Shown in pieces: positions 1 through 9,634 of a stretch of DNA of 64,000 nt. A program made the translations under genes and the position numbers. Where the stretch lies: contig CM036191.1 in assembly GCA_020631735.1 (NCBI GenBank), positions 36,687,335 to 36,751,334 of the forward strand, written 5' to 3'. This DNA comes from Saccharum officinarum (taxonomy: Eukaryota > Streptophyta > Magnoliopsida > Poales > Poaceae). Numbering within the stretch: position 1 is the stretch's first letter; each line of letters begins with the position of its first letter. The notes under the pieces are model-generated. The model had not been told where the DNA came from, ran no database searches, and saw only the letters and a program-made list of their open reading frames with translations.

Positions 1-794
1 TATGCAGATTCGGTTCTACATATGTTGATGTTAGGGATCCCCAGCTGGGTATAATCGGTTCGAATCGTCGTTGCTCCCTCGGTTATGGACTCGATCGCCT
101 GACTTGCATCGTAGTTAAGAACTGGAATTGAAAGAAAGAATGAGAAAGGTTTTGATGATAATTACTTTGATCTAGATTAGGATCACCTAGAATTGGTTAA
201 TGAACCATCAATGGTAAAAGTAAAATATTGAAGATAAGGACTTACCTTAGTAAGCTTTTCTGCAAAGAAAATTTGATTCTTGATTACCCGTACCTTGATT
301 CCCTAAAGCTAGCATGCCCTTGGAGTCTTTGTCTTAGTCGGGTAAGTCTTGTTGAGTACTCTCGTACTCAGGGTTTGTTAACCCCTTGTTGCAGGTGCGG
401 TTCATGAACAAGTCTGCTTCGAGCCTTGTTGCATGACCGTCGTGGTTGAAGAAAGCGACGACGAGTAGACTGTGTGGCCTTTGGGCAAGGCATCTCGCTT
501 GTGTGATGTAATAAGTTACTACCGATACTTCTCATACTAATGGTTTGTAATAATGTTACATAAGGTTTGAAGTTTGAAAACTGGTTTGTAATCTATGTTA
601 TTGTAAGACTTCTGCTACTTTACTCTGTTGAATATTTTGAATAAACTGTTGTAATATTGCAATACTCCTGTGATTGGATCCTGTTCGGAAGAAAGCAGGC
701 CTTTTAAGTTATGGTGAACATAAGTACGACTGTCAGAGGTCATTATGACAATGAAGTGTTTTGTGGGCCATCGTAATTAGGAGGTTCTGTGACA
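1..794 (+). mobile_element. 3' part of an LTR of a Ty3/gypsy-type retrotransposon
   Basis: The segment ends in TGACA at 790-794, followed two bases later by a primer binding site, which is the usual order LTR end, short spacer, PBS. The LTR start lies outside the window. The motif GTTGAGTACTCTCGTACTCA near 350-370 resembles the transcribed region of long grass Tekay/Del LTRs, and a similar motif occurs in the solo LTR at 35769-39403. No coding potential is seen here. Lineage is inferred from these motifs only, because pol is not present in this contig. Confidence 0.7.
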
Positions 795-796
795 GC

Positions 797-808
797 TGGT
801 ACCAGAGC
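797..808 (+). other. Primer binding site, initiator tRNA-Met type
   Basis: TGGTACCAGAGC matches the complement of the 3' end of plant initiator tRNA-Met (TGGTATCAGAGC) at 11 of 12 positions. It lies two bases after the LTR terminal CA, where reverse transcription would be primed. Confidence 0.75.
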
Positions 809-1174
809 ATAATCACTCGAGTTATTGTAGTATTACTTTGTAAAACTTCAAAATGATTTGGGTCAACAAACTTAATATTGATATTTTGGTCCAAATTGCT
901 TTTGCTTATCTTAATCAATTCTATAGTTTCTTAGCTCATATTTGAAAGCTTCGTAGTGAAGTATCATGTATAGTGCCCTATGTTATAAAGATTGCTTGTG
1001 TTACTTAAATCTTTCTGTTAGATCGTAAGTACGATGCATGCATCATGTTTAATTAACCTGCTTAAGTTACCTTCCTTTTAAAGTGGTTTGGGTTAAGTAA
1101 GGTTCAATCCTATTCATGCTAACCTTCAGATCCCTCCTATCTGTTTTATCGTCCTAATTCTGTCTTGCTTTAGG

Positions 1175-1426
1175 ATGGCACGTGTGAAGACGACTCCTCG
1201 CAAGAAAACGGGTCCGCAAGGAGTGCCGCGTCATCAGTTGGCCGCCAGAGTTGATGGAGCAAGCAGTAGCCGTAATCCGAACCCGGATTCGGAGTCAGAG
1301 GTTGCAAGGCTTACATCAGAAGTGGAGCGACTGAAGCGCAACATGCGTTTTTGGAAACAGTTCCTGAATGAGTCTCTGGAAAAGGAGATAGAAGCCAGGG
1401 CTCGTGTTCGTGAGTTGGAGCTTTAA
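1175..1426 (+). CDS. Retroelement leader ORF with histone H3-tail-like N-terminus and coiled coil
   Basis: An 83-residue ORF lies 366 bases downstream of the PBS, where gag normally begins. The ATG context is good (GGATGGC) and follows TGTCTTGCTTTAG, which resembles a 3' splice site. It begins MARVKTTPRKKTG. Aligned with plant histone H3 (ARTKQTARKSTGG) it keeps the positions of A1, R2, K4, T6, R8, K9, T11 and G12. After one extra residue comes PRHQLA against H3 PRKQLA. Residues about 41-83 are charged and heptad-like (EVARLTSEVERLKRN), suggesting a coiled coil. The stop at 1424-1426 is only 6 bases before the gap, so it may be a truncated gag or a separate small ORF. The H3 similarity is seen; function is unknown. 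Similar N-termini may be common in this element family, which I cannot check. Confidence 0.55.
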   Translation: MARVKTTPRKKTGPQGVPRHQLAARVDGASSSRNPNPDSESEVARLTSEVERLKRNMRFWKQFLNESLEKEIEARARVRELEL

Positions 1427-1431
1427 TGTGA

Positions 1432-1531
1432 NNNNNNNNNNNNNNNNNNNNNNNNNNNNNNNNNNNNNNNNNNNNNNNNNNNNNNNNNNNNNNNNNNNNN
1501 NNNNNNNNNNNNNNNNNNNNNNNNNNNNNNN
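1432..1531. other. Scaffold gap (100 N)
   Basis: Exactly 100 N, the conventional placeholder for a gap of unknown length. The retroelement leader to the left and F-box copy A to the right need not be adjacent in the genome. Confidence 0.98.
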
Positions 1532-1847
1532 CAAACTTGCCGTCGATACAGCGTGGGCCGCCGTCGGCCTCCGGAGGCGGCGCCGGAATCGGCGTCGGGC
1601 GGGACAAGAAAGTGAGACCTGCCGTAGTCCCGGTAATTGATGAAGAGCCGCGCACCGAGTGCGGGAGCAGGCGTCGCAACCGGACCAGCAGCTGGCGCTC
1701 GTCGATGAGGTCGCGCCACGCCTTGTAGGTTCCACGCGACGCCGCGAGGCTGCGCGCCGGCAGACGGCCGAAGACGCCAGCGAGCAAGTCGTCGGGTAGA
1801 GCCGCCGCCGCCCGCCGCCGCCTCCGTGTCCATGGACGAGACTGCAT
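1532..1847 (-). pseudogene. F-box gene copy A, first exon (5' part, cut by gap)
   Basis: On the minus strand the start MQSRPW at 1847 leads into LPDDLLAGVFGRLPARSLAAS and then KAWRDLIDERQLLVRLRRLLPHSVRG. This is the N-terminal F-box of a grass F-box family, which would act as a substrate adaptor in SCF ubiquitin ligases. It is the only copy here with an uninterrupted F-box. About 70 residues in, one missing base shifts the frame, and one extra base about 35 bases later (in the run before LSRP) restores it, so about a dozen residues are scrambled. The gap removes the rest of the gene. Apart from a 56-base deletion in C, the copy is almost identical to copy C at 43083-43437. Confidence 0.75.
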
Positions 1848-2007
1848 GCAATGCGACAGATCAGGCGCAACGACGTCACGAGATCTTGGGTGGCAGGGGC
1901 AAATAAATAAAGGAAACCATCGATGTAGGGGTTGGGCTTTGTTGCAAAACGTGACTGTATCTTTGCCGCCCTCACCATATTTAGAAATTCCGTAATAAAG
2001 GCAAGTA

Positions 2008-2357
2008 CATCTCCAAGAGTTTGCCAAAATTCACTTGGCAAATATCGTGATTTGGCAACTTGCTAAAATATATGACAAGTGAAAAAATATACTCTCTTTA
2101 AGAGTTTGCCATTTGGACTTGGTAAAATAAGAAGAGGCCCGGTAAGCGAATGAAGAGCCCCGCTTAAATATGCACGCGAAGCCGGATGCGCGAGCGATGC
2201 GCGCTCGCGCTCAGCGCACAAATATGCGCGTGGAGGGGGGAGATTTACCAAGTTGCTAAAATTTATCAAGTTGGATGTCAAACTGTTGGAGTACAATTTT
2301 TCCTGTTTTGCCAAAAATAGATGGATGGCAAGTTGATTTGGCAAATTCTTGGAGATG
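2008..2357. mobile_element. MITE with CATCTCCAAGA termini
   Basis: Terminal inverted repeats of about 20 bases: CATCTCCAAGAGTTTGCCA at the left and its near-complement ending GGAGATG at the right. It interrupts the F-box A 5' flank right after GGCAAGTA, a sequence that is uninterrupted in the homologous flank near 6395. The interior is GC-rich (GCGAGCGATGCGCGCTCGC) and codes for nothing. The superfamily is not resolved; the duplicated target may be GTA. Confidence 0.7.
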
Positions 2358-2980
2358 CTGAGTATATCACACTATAAAAGAGCGAGGTTTTTTGAGAGCT
2401 CTCTCCCTTTAACAACCGTCCAATCTAGCTGTCGCCTTACATGAGCATTTTGTCGTCTGAAATCTTACTCTCCCTCGTTAATAACTATTCGATCTAGATG
2501 TCGTCTTATACGAGCCTTCCATCGTCCGAGATCTTACATCCCACGCCCCTCCATCCATGTCCAACATGAACACGCTACCTAGCCATCGTACAATAGTCTG
2601 ATCCACCAGAAGCTACCCTATCCGTGCACTGCCCGGCGGGATAAGTGTGGCTCGCCCATCGGTCATCGCCATCGGGCGAACGCTGGATCGGGTCATCGAG
2701 CTGCCACGTTGACGAAAGGGCTGCACGGCTGTTGAATGTGTTTGGGTTGGATCAGGCGTACGTATACAAAGAAGCAGGAGGATTCCCCGCGCGTTGTCGC
2801 GGGCACGAAGGAGGAATATAAATAGATTAGAATGTTAACTTCACTATATTATTGAGTATGAAAATTTAGAACTCACTTTAGGTATAATTTGGAAACATAA
2901 GCAGCTAGCTGGCTATTGAACAAGTCAAAAACTACAATAAGCATTCTTCGCTAAGCGCTATCGTGCAAAAGACCAAATAA

Positions 2981-3207
2981 GGCCCTGTTTGGTTTGGGTG
3001 TTAAAGTTTAACAAACATAGCACTTTCGTCTTATTTGACAAAAAGTTTCCAATCTTGGACTAATTAGGCTTAATAGATTCGTCTCGTAAATTACTTCTAA
3101 TCTGTGTCGACATGCATGTAATTAGTCTACATTTAGTACTCCATGCATTCGAGGGAACATTGATGTGATGGGAGTTAAACTTTAACACACCTAAACCAAA
3201 CGGGGCC
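2981..3207. mobile_element. Tourist-type MITE (PIF/Harbinger)
   Basis: Inverted termini GGCCCTGTTTGGTTTGGGTG and AAACCAAACGGGGCC, interior arms GTTAAAGTTTAAC / GTTAAACTTTAAC, and a TAA duplication on both sides (2978-2980 and 3208-3210). No coding capacity. It sits inside the 2367-5281 Helitron, so it entered that element or was carried with it. Confidence 0.85.
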
Positions 3208-3449
3208 TAAGCATTAAAATGTAAGATCAAAATTTTATAAGATTGTACATGTTAGTAACTGATAAACATGGAAAAAGAGGTGGAAAAGTAGAAATCAACC
3301 TCAATGAAACAAAACAATACATTATCCATTTGAGTCTCAATTGATAAAAACAGATAACGATACTACGGAAAAACTCATGTCCGCGGTTTTCTGGACGCAT
3401 GCATGCCTGTTAGCCTGTGGCAACTACTTCCGTGATTCTCCCTCGTCCA

Positions 3450-3890
3450 TCTGCTCATCGACTTACCTCACGTCCTTGAGCAAATAGCTCGTGCGTCACC
3501 TGCAACAACCGCGTGGATGGCCAGCAGCAGCCGTCGGAGGTTGTGGCGGGAGGCTCCATGCATGGCAGACTTCTCACGTCGGCATTGCACGCGGTGGGAG
3601 ACCGCGCCGGCAAGGGCTCGACGGGGAAGGCGCGCATGGCAAGGATCTCGCAGCACTGATCTACCGTGGCGGTGAACAGATGATGACGCCGAAGGAGAAT
3701 TTAAAGGAAGCCGATTGGAAGGGGAAGGGAAGGCCGCTGTAGGAAGGTGAGCAGGCGTCGGAGGAGAGGACCACACATGCGCAGGAGGAGGGTGTAGTAG
3801 CTGGAAGAAGGGGAGGGAAGGGCGGCGCTCTGGATGGGCGCAGAGACGGCGGGCTGGCGAACTTGACCGGCAGGCAGGTGGAGGTGCCCG
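3450..3890. other. GC-rich Helitron filler of unknown origin
   Basis: GC-rich, exon-like sequence on either strand (for example a minus-strand frame rich in Ser, Pro and Arg from 3776). No family is recognised. It abuts the LINE-derived segment and may be another captured fragment. Confidence 0.3.
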
Positions 3891-4703
3891 GTGTGTGATC
3901 TCTTCTTCAAATGCCGGTTGGCCAAACAGCTGTGGAGCCTCTTGGGCATGGAAGCAGAGCGTGGCATCTTAAAATCCTTCCCAACTGCGCAGGATGTAGT
4001 GGAGTTCATCATGAAAGCTACAGAACAGAAGAAGGTATTGATGGTCATTTGTTTGTGGTTTATCTGGACGGAGAGGAATGTGATCAGGGAAGAAGGACGG
4101 CGTAGAAGCGCTGAGATGTTGGCAAGAAGCGTTGAGATGTATGCTAAGGAGAATGCCGATCTGTTCAGTAAACCACAGGTGCAGCGAGTCAGGTACTGGG
4201 CACACTGGACAAAACCACCAGAGGATGTGCTGAAACTAAACGTTGACGCTTCCTTTTTCCACGAGTCTAAAGCGGGCAGCTGGGGCTTCCTCATCAGAGA
4301 CAGCGACGGTGATGTGATGCTGATAGGAAGAGGTAGGGTGAACTACCTGCTCAGTGCCTTCCATGCCGAGTTGATTGCCAGCCTTCAAGGGCTTCAAAGA
4401 GCTACAGCCTTGGGCATTGGGCATATCATCGTGGAAACCGATGCTAAAGAAGTGGTGGCTGCCATCAAGACACAGTCCTATGACGGTACTGCTGTTGGGT
4501 ACCTGATTGATGAAATTAGGACTCTCTTGAGGCTAAACTTCCTTGCTTATGAAGTTGTGTTTGTCGGTAGAGATTGTAATAGAGTCGCTCATGAGCTGGC
4601 TGTGATGGGTCATTTATGTAATGAGGGCGAAGAACTTGTTTCTAGCTCTGTGCCGAACAATATCTCTGTAATTGTCGCCAACGATTTGTTAGCCAATGAG
4701 TAA
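3891..4703 (+). pseudogene. 3' end of a LINE ORF2: zf-RVT remnant plus RNase H domain
   Basis: The open frame starts inside a zf-RVT-like motif (CDLFFKCRLAKQLWSLL) and continues into a plant RVT_3-type RNase H domain. The RNase H features seen are LNVDASFF (first catalytic Asp), GSWGFLIRDSDG, AFHAELIASLQGL (Glu), ETDAKEVVAAI (Asp) and GRDCNRVAHELA. This domain pair is typical of the C-terminus of plant L1-like LINE ORF2 and is also found in degenerate host copies. Reverse transcriptase and endonuclease are absent, so it is a 5'-truncated piece within a Helitron. The frame of about 270 codons is intact to the stop at 4701-4703. It could alternatively be a domesticated RNase H-like ORF, but I see no promoter or conserved context. 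Confidence 0.75.
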
Positions 4704-4780
4704 TGAATCGACACCCAGTTTAAAAAAAACCAAATAAATTCAATATATAATTCCTTGGTGCCCCAACTAAATTGGACCTT

Positions 4781-4781
<1 letters not shown>

Positions 4782-4812
<31 letters not shown>

Positions 4813-4813
4813 T
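4782..4813. repeat. (TTTA)n microsatellite
   Basis: About eight uninterrupted TTTA units, with a shorter related tract near 4887-4910. Confidence 0.9.
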
Positions 4814-4928
4814 GTTATAATTTCCCAACTAAATTATATTCCCTGGTTAATATATATTCCTTGGTTTCCCAACTAAATTGGCACTTATTTATTTATTTAC
4901 TTATTTATTTATATATATATTTATTATT

Positions 4929-5150
4929 GTTGTTATTTCCGAACTAAATTATATTCCCTAGTTACCCAACTAAATTAGACCTTATTTACATTATAGACAT
5001 AAATTTTGTTTTTTCACACAGACTTTCCAAAAGAATTAGTTGTTATTTCCCAACTAAATTATATTCCCTGGTTTCCCAACTAAATTGGACCTTATTTACA
5101 TTATAGACATAAATTTTGTTTTTTCACATAGACTTTCCAAAAGAATTAGT
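4929..5150. repeat. Tandem duplication, about 110-base unit, two copies
   Basis: TTGTTATTTCC.AACTAAATTATATTCCC recurs with a period of about 110 bases (4929 and 5040), followed in both copies by CTTATTTACATTATAGACAT and then ACTTTCCAAAAGAATTAGT. It lies in the 3' part of the Helitron; no coding potential. Confidence 0.75.
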
Positions 5151-5281
5151 AACATGCTAGGTTCAACATAGAACTACGAGCTCAAATATAAAAATTGATT
5201 TCTTAAAAGTTATTTGTTAAACCTTCACTATAAAAGATGTTTTTTAAAAATACGTGTGTGTCGCACACGCATCTCTGCTAG

Positions 5282-6339
5282 TATAATATAATACCAAAAT
5301 TATACAACTATTTATTGTGAGCTCATTTTTTAATTAAATACTTGTACTATTTATAATTTTATATATAGTTATTTTATATTAAACACTTTCACATAAATAC
5401 TTGTATGGTTTATATTTTATTTTTGATAATTTTAAGACTTATATATATAATTATTCTATATTTACATAAATAATAAACATAAATCTAGGACAAATACGTG
5501 TGATATTTTTTTCTTGTATATATTCTCACATTTAACATATGGCTCTCAAAAATAAATGTATTATAATATCTCATAGTGCCTTTATAAAAATGAGACGATA
5601 GACATGGTTCATGAGTGTAGCATATGGATAGATTACTTATTGGGTCTTTCCAGCTCCGATGGTCCTTTCCTCACTATCCTTGCAGATCCATGATATCATT
5701 TTGGTCCATTTTAACCGGGTTTTTCGATAAGCTTTATCATGTGTGGATGATTGGTAAAGAGAGAGAGAGAGAGAGATCTCTTCACAGTGGTTGTAGTGTT
5801 CTAGACTCTCAACACCATAAACTCCCATGAGGCCATGACTCTCCTTCCCAAGCATGACAAAGTAACATACCTGTGCAACACGACTTGCTATAGTACATAT
5901 TTTTCCATGTGCACCCGTTTCCTGAGGTCATGCCTTGTGTCAAGAGACAGGCAAACCAATCGCTTCCGTATCTTTGATGTTGTTCATGCAACAATAAACA
6001 ACCTCCTCAATAGTGTAAGCCATTCAAATGAACCGTATTCAAATCCATAATTTAAAATATGATAATTAAAATTCAAATTTATCCAAATAGAAAAATCATA
6101 TAGGCAAATAATAATCGTCTATCACACCACATAGCAACAAGTTCGGATAATTATAATGGATCATACTAGCTAGCATCATGAAGCACTCACAAAATGATCT
6201 ACAAGATTATCTCTCGGTCTCTCGTGAGTCAGCCTATCCTAAATCTCACGATGAATCTAAGCAACTCGTCGAGTACGAGTGGATTATGACATTGTACTCC
6301 TCCTTCATCACCTGACCACCATCTTAATCATAGTAATAA
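5282..6339. repeat. Distal 5' flank of F-box unit A (duplicated segment)
   Basis: The AT-rich segment starts ATACCAAAATTATACAACTATTTATTGTGAGC. It is repeated, diverged, at 6408-7380 plus 8088-8190 and inverted at 55290-55992 and 57912-58150. It holds a (GA)n tract at 5758-5776. No gene is recognised; short frames are not conserved between copies. It ends at CTTAATCATAG (6329-6339), where the sequence jumps to another unit's promoter-proximal flank. Confidence 0.7.
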
Positions 6340-7380
6340 AATGCAAAACGTGACCATATCTTTTGCCCCTCAGATATTTAGAAATTTGGTAATAAAAGGC
6401 AAGTAACAGTATACCAAATTTATACAACTATTTATTGTGAGCTCATTTTTCTAATTAAATACTTGTATACAATTTATATATAGTTATTTTATATTACACA
6501 ATTTCACAAAAATACTTGTAAGGTTTTTATTTTATTTTTGATAATTTTAACACTTATATATAATTATTTATATTTACATTAATAATAAACATAAATCTAA
6601 TGTATGTTATATTTTTTCTTGTATATATATTCTCACAATTAACATATGGCTCACAAAAATAAATGTATTATAATAGATCACAGTGCCTTTATAAATATGA
6701 CACGTTAGACATGGTTCATGAGTGTAACATATGGATAGATTACTTATTGGGCCTTTCCAGCTCCGATGGTCGTTTCCTCACCATCCTTGCAGATCGACGA
6801 TATGAATTGTCCATTTTCACCAGGTTTCCATAAGCTTGATTATCATGTGTTGATGATTGGTAAAGAGCGAGAGCTCTTCATAGTGGTTGTTGTGTTCTAG
6901 ACTCTCAACACTATCAACTCCCATGACTCCTTTCCGGAGATGACTATGTGCATCTTGTCATTCCCCGGCCTCTTGTCATTCCCAAGCATGACAAAGTCAC
7001 ATACTTGTGCAACATGACTTGCAAGTTCATATTTTCCTTCCCTGTGCACCCCTTTCCTGAGGTCATGCCTTTGTGTCGAGAGACAGGCAAACCAATCACT
7101 TTCTTATCTCTGATGTAGTACGTGCAACAATAAACAGCCTCCTCAATAGTGTAAACCATTCAAATGAACCGCATTCAAATCCATGATTTAAAGTATGATA
7201 ATTCAAATTCAAATTTGTCCAAATAGAAAAACCATAGAGGCATATAATTATCATCTATCACATGACATAGCAATAAGTTCCGATAAAAACTCCAACAAAT
7301 CTTACTAGCTAGCATCATGAAGCACCCACAAATGCTCCACAAGATTATCTTAAAAGTCTCTCATGAGTTGGCCAACCTAA
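6340..7380. repeat. 5' flank of a lost F-box unit (second copy)
   Basis: 6345-6420 (GCAAAACGTGACCATATC, then TTTAGAAATTTGGTAATAAAAGGCAAGTA) matches the sequence just upstream of F-box A (1935-2005) and of E in reverse. The gene that should lie to its left is missing. The rest repeats 5282-6250. This points to a deletion between tandem F-box units that removed one gene and its downstream retroelement sequence. Confidence 0.65.
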
Positions 7381-8087
7381 GGGGGTGTCTCGCATAGCTC
7401 CAGGTGCTGAAAAACAGCTCTGCTCCCAATTTTTCCACCAAATGCCTCATCTCCATGAACTCCGGATTTGCCAAAAACATGGATCTAGCTCCTAGATCCA
7501 CCAAAAACCATGGAGCACCTCAAGGGGTGCTTTGAAAACTCTGATTTTGTGTAGTTGGAGAAAATTACTCACCACTGCCACTTGTTACACAAATATACCG
7601 ATTCATTTCTATTCTTTCTTTCTATCTCCGTTGTGATACCCTTCTTCTTCTTCCTTCACACCATGGTCGTGCTTGCCTTTCAGTAGCCCTAGCCGCCCAC
7701 TAGGCCCGTTCTGCCTCCACCGCCCTGGCCCCGACCCGGCGTGCCATGGCCAGCCGTGGGAGCCCCAGACGCGAGCGCCATGGCCACAGGCCGGCCATGA
7801 GCTCCCTGAGCGGAAGCCCCCATGCCTCTGCCCCACTGGGCCCCGTCCCCCGCTACCCCCACGCTCCATGCCCCCCCCTCGCGAGTGGAAGAAGCCGGAG
7901 GAAGAAGAAACACATTTTTTCATTTTCACCCCTATCTATGTTTCAATAATTACATATAAGTCTGTCTTAGAGTTGAAGCTCTACCAAATGGTTTGGTGGG
8001 AGTTCAAGTCCATCGTAGAGGTGCTCCATGGTGGAGCACCTGCTCTAGAGTTGTGTTTTGAGAGCTGGAACCCTGCCAAACAGGCCC
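7381..8087. mobile_element. Non-autonomous PIF/Harbinger-type element (707 bases)
   Basis: The right terminus is TTCCAGCTC...GGGCC in inverse reading (CTGCCAAACAGGCCC); the left terminus GGGGGTGTCTCGCATAGCTCC is diverged. Flanking TAA (7378-7380) and TAC (8088-8090) fit a decayed 3-base duplication. The duplicated flanks at 6226-6245 and, reversed, at about 55275-55300 read CCTATCCTAAAT straight through, so they are empty sites. The interior 7650-7900 is GC-rich and open on the plus strand (Pro-rich frame from 7673), but no family is recognised. It may contain a captured exon. Confidence 0.65.
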
Positions 8088-8169
8088 TACATCTCTTGAT
8101 GAATCTAAACAACTTGTCGAGTACGCGTGGATGATTATAACATTGTACATCTCCTTCAACACGTCAACC

Positions 8170-9120
8170 CCGTCTTAATCACAGTCACATCCCCATTGTT
8201 ATCTGCATCTCACTCATTTTCAATTGGTGTGGGTAGGTGGGCACGGTGTGGGAAGGGTAGGGCATAATACACATTTCTGCTTACTCATATGGTAGCCCCA
8301 CTTTTCTCCGCCCATGTGGATCTCCATTTGAAAGAAAAACTCTCCTCAATTGGTGCCATTGAAGATGAACGGGCACTGAGGAATAGGGGATGGCACCACG
8401 ACGCTCAATGGATGCCATGGCAAAGCACTTTTGCTAGATGCTACCTTATTCTTGACATTTCCTTGGACTTTTCTTTTTCTTTCATTCTTTTTCTTTAAAC
8501 TTGAGACACAAAGAAGACAAACATCTAACAATGGAAGTTCTCCATGGTGGAGTCTTGGTGTGAAGCGACTGAGCCTCATCAACAATAGAAGTATGCATCA
8601 CCTCATTAATTAAGCATCTCATAACTACTGCATAGATGATCCCCCTCTAATACATAGAGCCAAGGCCCATGAGTGACATCAAGAGATCAATCACAATGCT
8701 TTAAAGATAACCTTAGTACAAGCCTCTTAAGTAGCCAAGTCAGATAGGCGGCAAGATTAGACCACTAGGTCTTCGTCTCAGCCTCGAATGCCTCAAGAAG
8801 AGGTGCCTTGACATCATTTGTAGCATTGGGCGGGTAGGTGGGCACACTGTGGGGAAGGGTTGGGCATAGCGTACATTTCTGCTCACTCGTGAGGTAGCCC
8901 CACTGTTGTTCGCCCATGTGGACGTCCATGTGAAAGACGAAGTCTCCCCAGTTGGTTCTATTAAAGATGATCGGGCACCAAGAATAGGGACTGCACCAGG
9001 ACGCAATGGATGGCATGGCAAAGAGCTTGGCGGTAGCAGCTTCATAATAATAGGTCGGTCCTCTGATGCTCCTTTTTATTTGTTTGGTTGTTTCTTTTTC
9101 TTTAAACTCGAGACATAGAG
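8170..9120 (-). pseudogene. Degenerate Copia gag fragments, two in the same direction
   Basis: On the minus strand, 9016-8765 reads IFNRTNWGDFVFHMDVHMGE, then CTLCPTLPHSVPTYPPN and NDVKAPLLEAFEAE. This matches the N-terminal part of grass Copia Gag, in which a binding-type motif (N.TN...W) is followed by a Pro-rich stretch and a helical region. A second fragment at about 8585-8200 repeats the same module (FNGTNWGEFFFQMEIHMGG ... CVLCPTLPTPCPPT). Both carry stops. Neither has protease, integrase or RT. The same pair occurs inverted on the plus strand at 54400-55180, so they are part of the duplicated F-box unit. Confidence 0.65.
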
Positions 9121-9314
9121 GTGCAGAACAACATAAGTGTGTTGAGGCATACGTTCGAGGGCCGCATGGAGGTCAGATGGCCCCGGCAGCTTGCTAACGG
9201 GTGTGTGCATGTAGGTGGAGACACATACTGATGAACGGAGACAGAGCTGTGTGGGTGGGTGTGCAATGGTGGCCATGGAAGCGGCTCAACAAGATCCGGG
9301 GTTAGAAGAGGGCC

Positions 9315-9430
9315 GGCTATGATACCATGTTCGTGGATAGAGCAATCTCGTTATACATGTGTGCATCTTACATAGAAGACCCTCTACAAGGGACAAGTGA
9401 CCCATATTGTATACACAAATCTAAGTTGGT
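9315..9430 (-). mobile_element. Copia PBS and LTR tail remnant
   Basis: Minus-strand TGGTATCATAGCC (9327-9315) directly follows ...GAACA. It resembles the tRNA-Met primer binding site (TGGTATCAGAGC) at the end of an LTR. The order LTR, PBS, gag on the minus strand agrees with the gag fragments to the left. The inverted counterpart is at about 54010-54110. Confidence 0.55.
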
Positions 9431-9634
9431 CACCGTTGTTAATCCGGCCTAAAATCCTTTCTATTCTAGCGAACAAAGAGAAACATTTATCCCAAATATG
9501 AAAATAGTAGTTCTTCAACAATTACATTGAAGGACTCAAAAGGAAAAACAAACTAGACTGATATCACAAAGAGTGACAACATAATTATTAAAATGAACGA
9601 AAAGTTGACCACTTAGACACATGCATGGCTGCTG

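Larger units (their letters stand above)
2367..5281 (+). mobile_element. Non-autonomous Helitron, 2.9 kb, carrying LINE and other fragments
   Basis: The 3' end shows the Helitron signature: a perfect stem CGTGTG / CACACG (5253-5258 with 5264-5269), eight spacer bases, then CTAG at 5278-5281 followed by T. The proposed 5' end is A|TCACACTATAAAAGAGC at 2367. Both ends sit between A and T, as Helitron insertion requires. Beyond the element the F-box 5' flank resumes (ATACCAAAATTATACAAC), continuous in the duplicate flank at about 6408 and in reverse near 58075, so the boundaries have empty-site support. No Rep/Helicase ORF is present. Inside are a Tourist MITE, a LINE RNase H segment, tandem AT repeats, and at 2786-2803 a second CCCGCG / CGCGGG hairpin resembling an older Helitron terminus. 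Confidence 0.75.

Noticed and set aside
1424..1431. Stop-start overlap (TAATG) suggesting reinitiation after the H3-like ORF
   Set aside because: The ATG is followed directly by TGA, so nothing could be translated before the gap.
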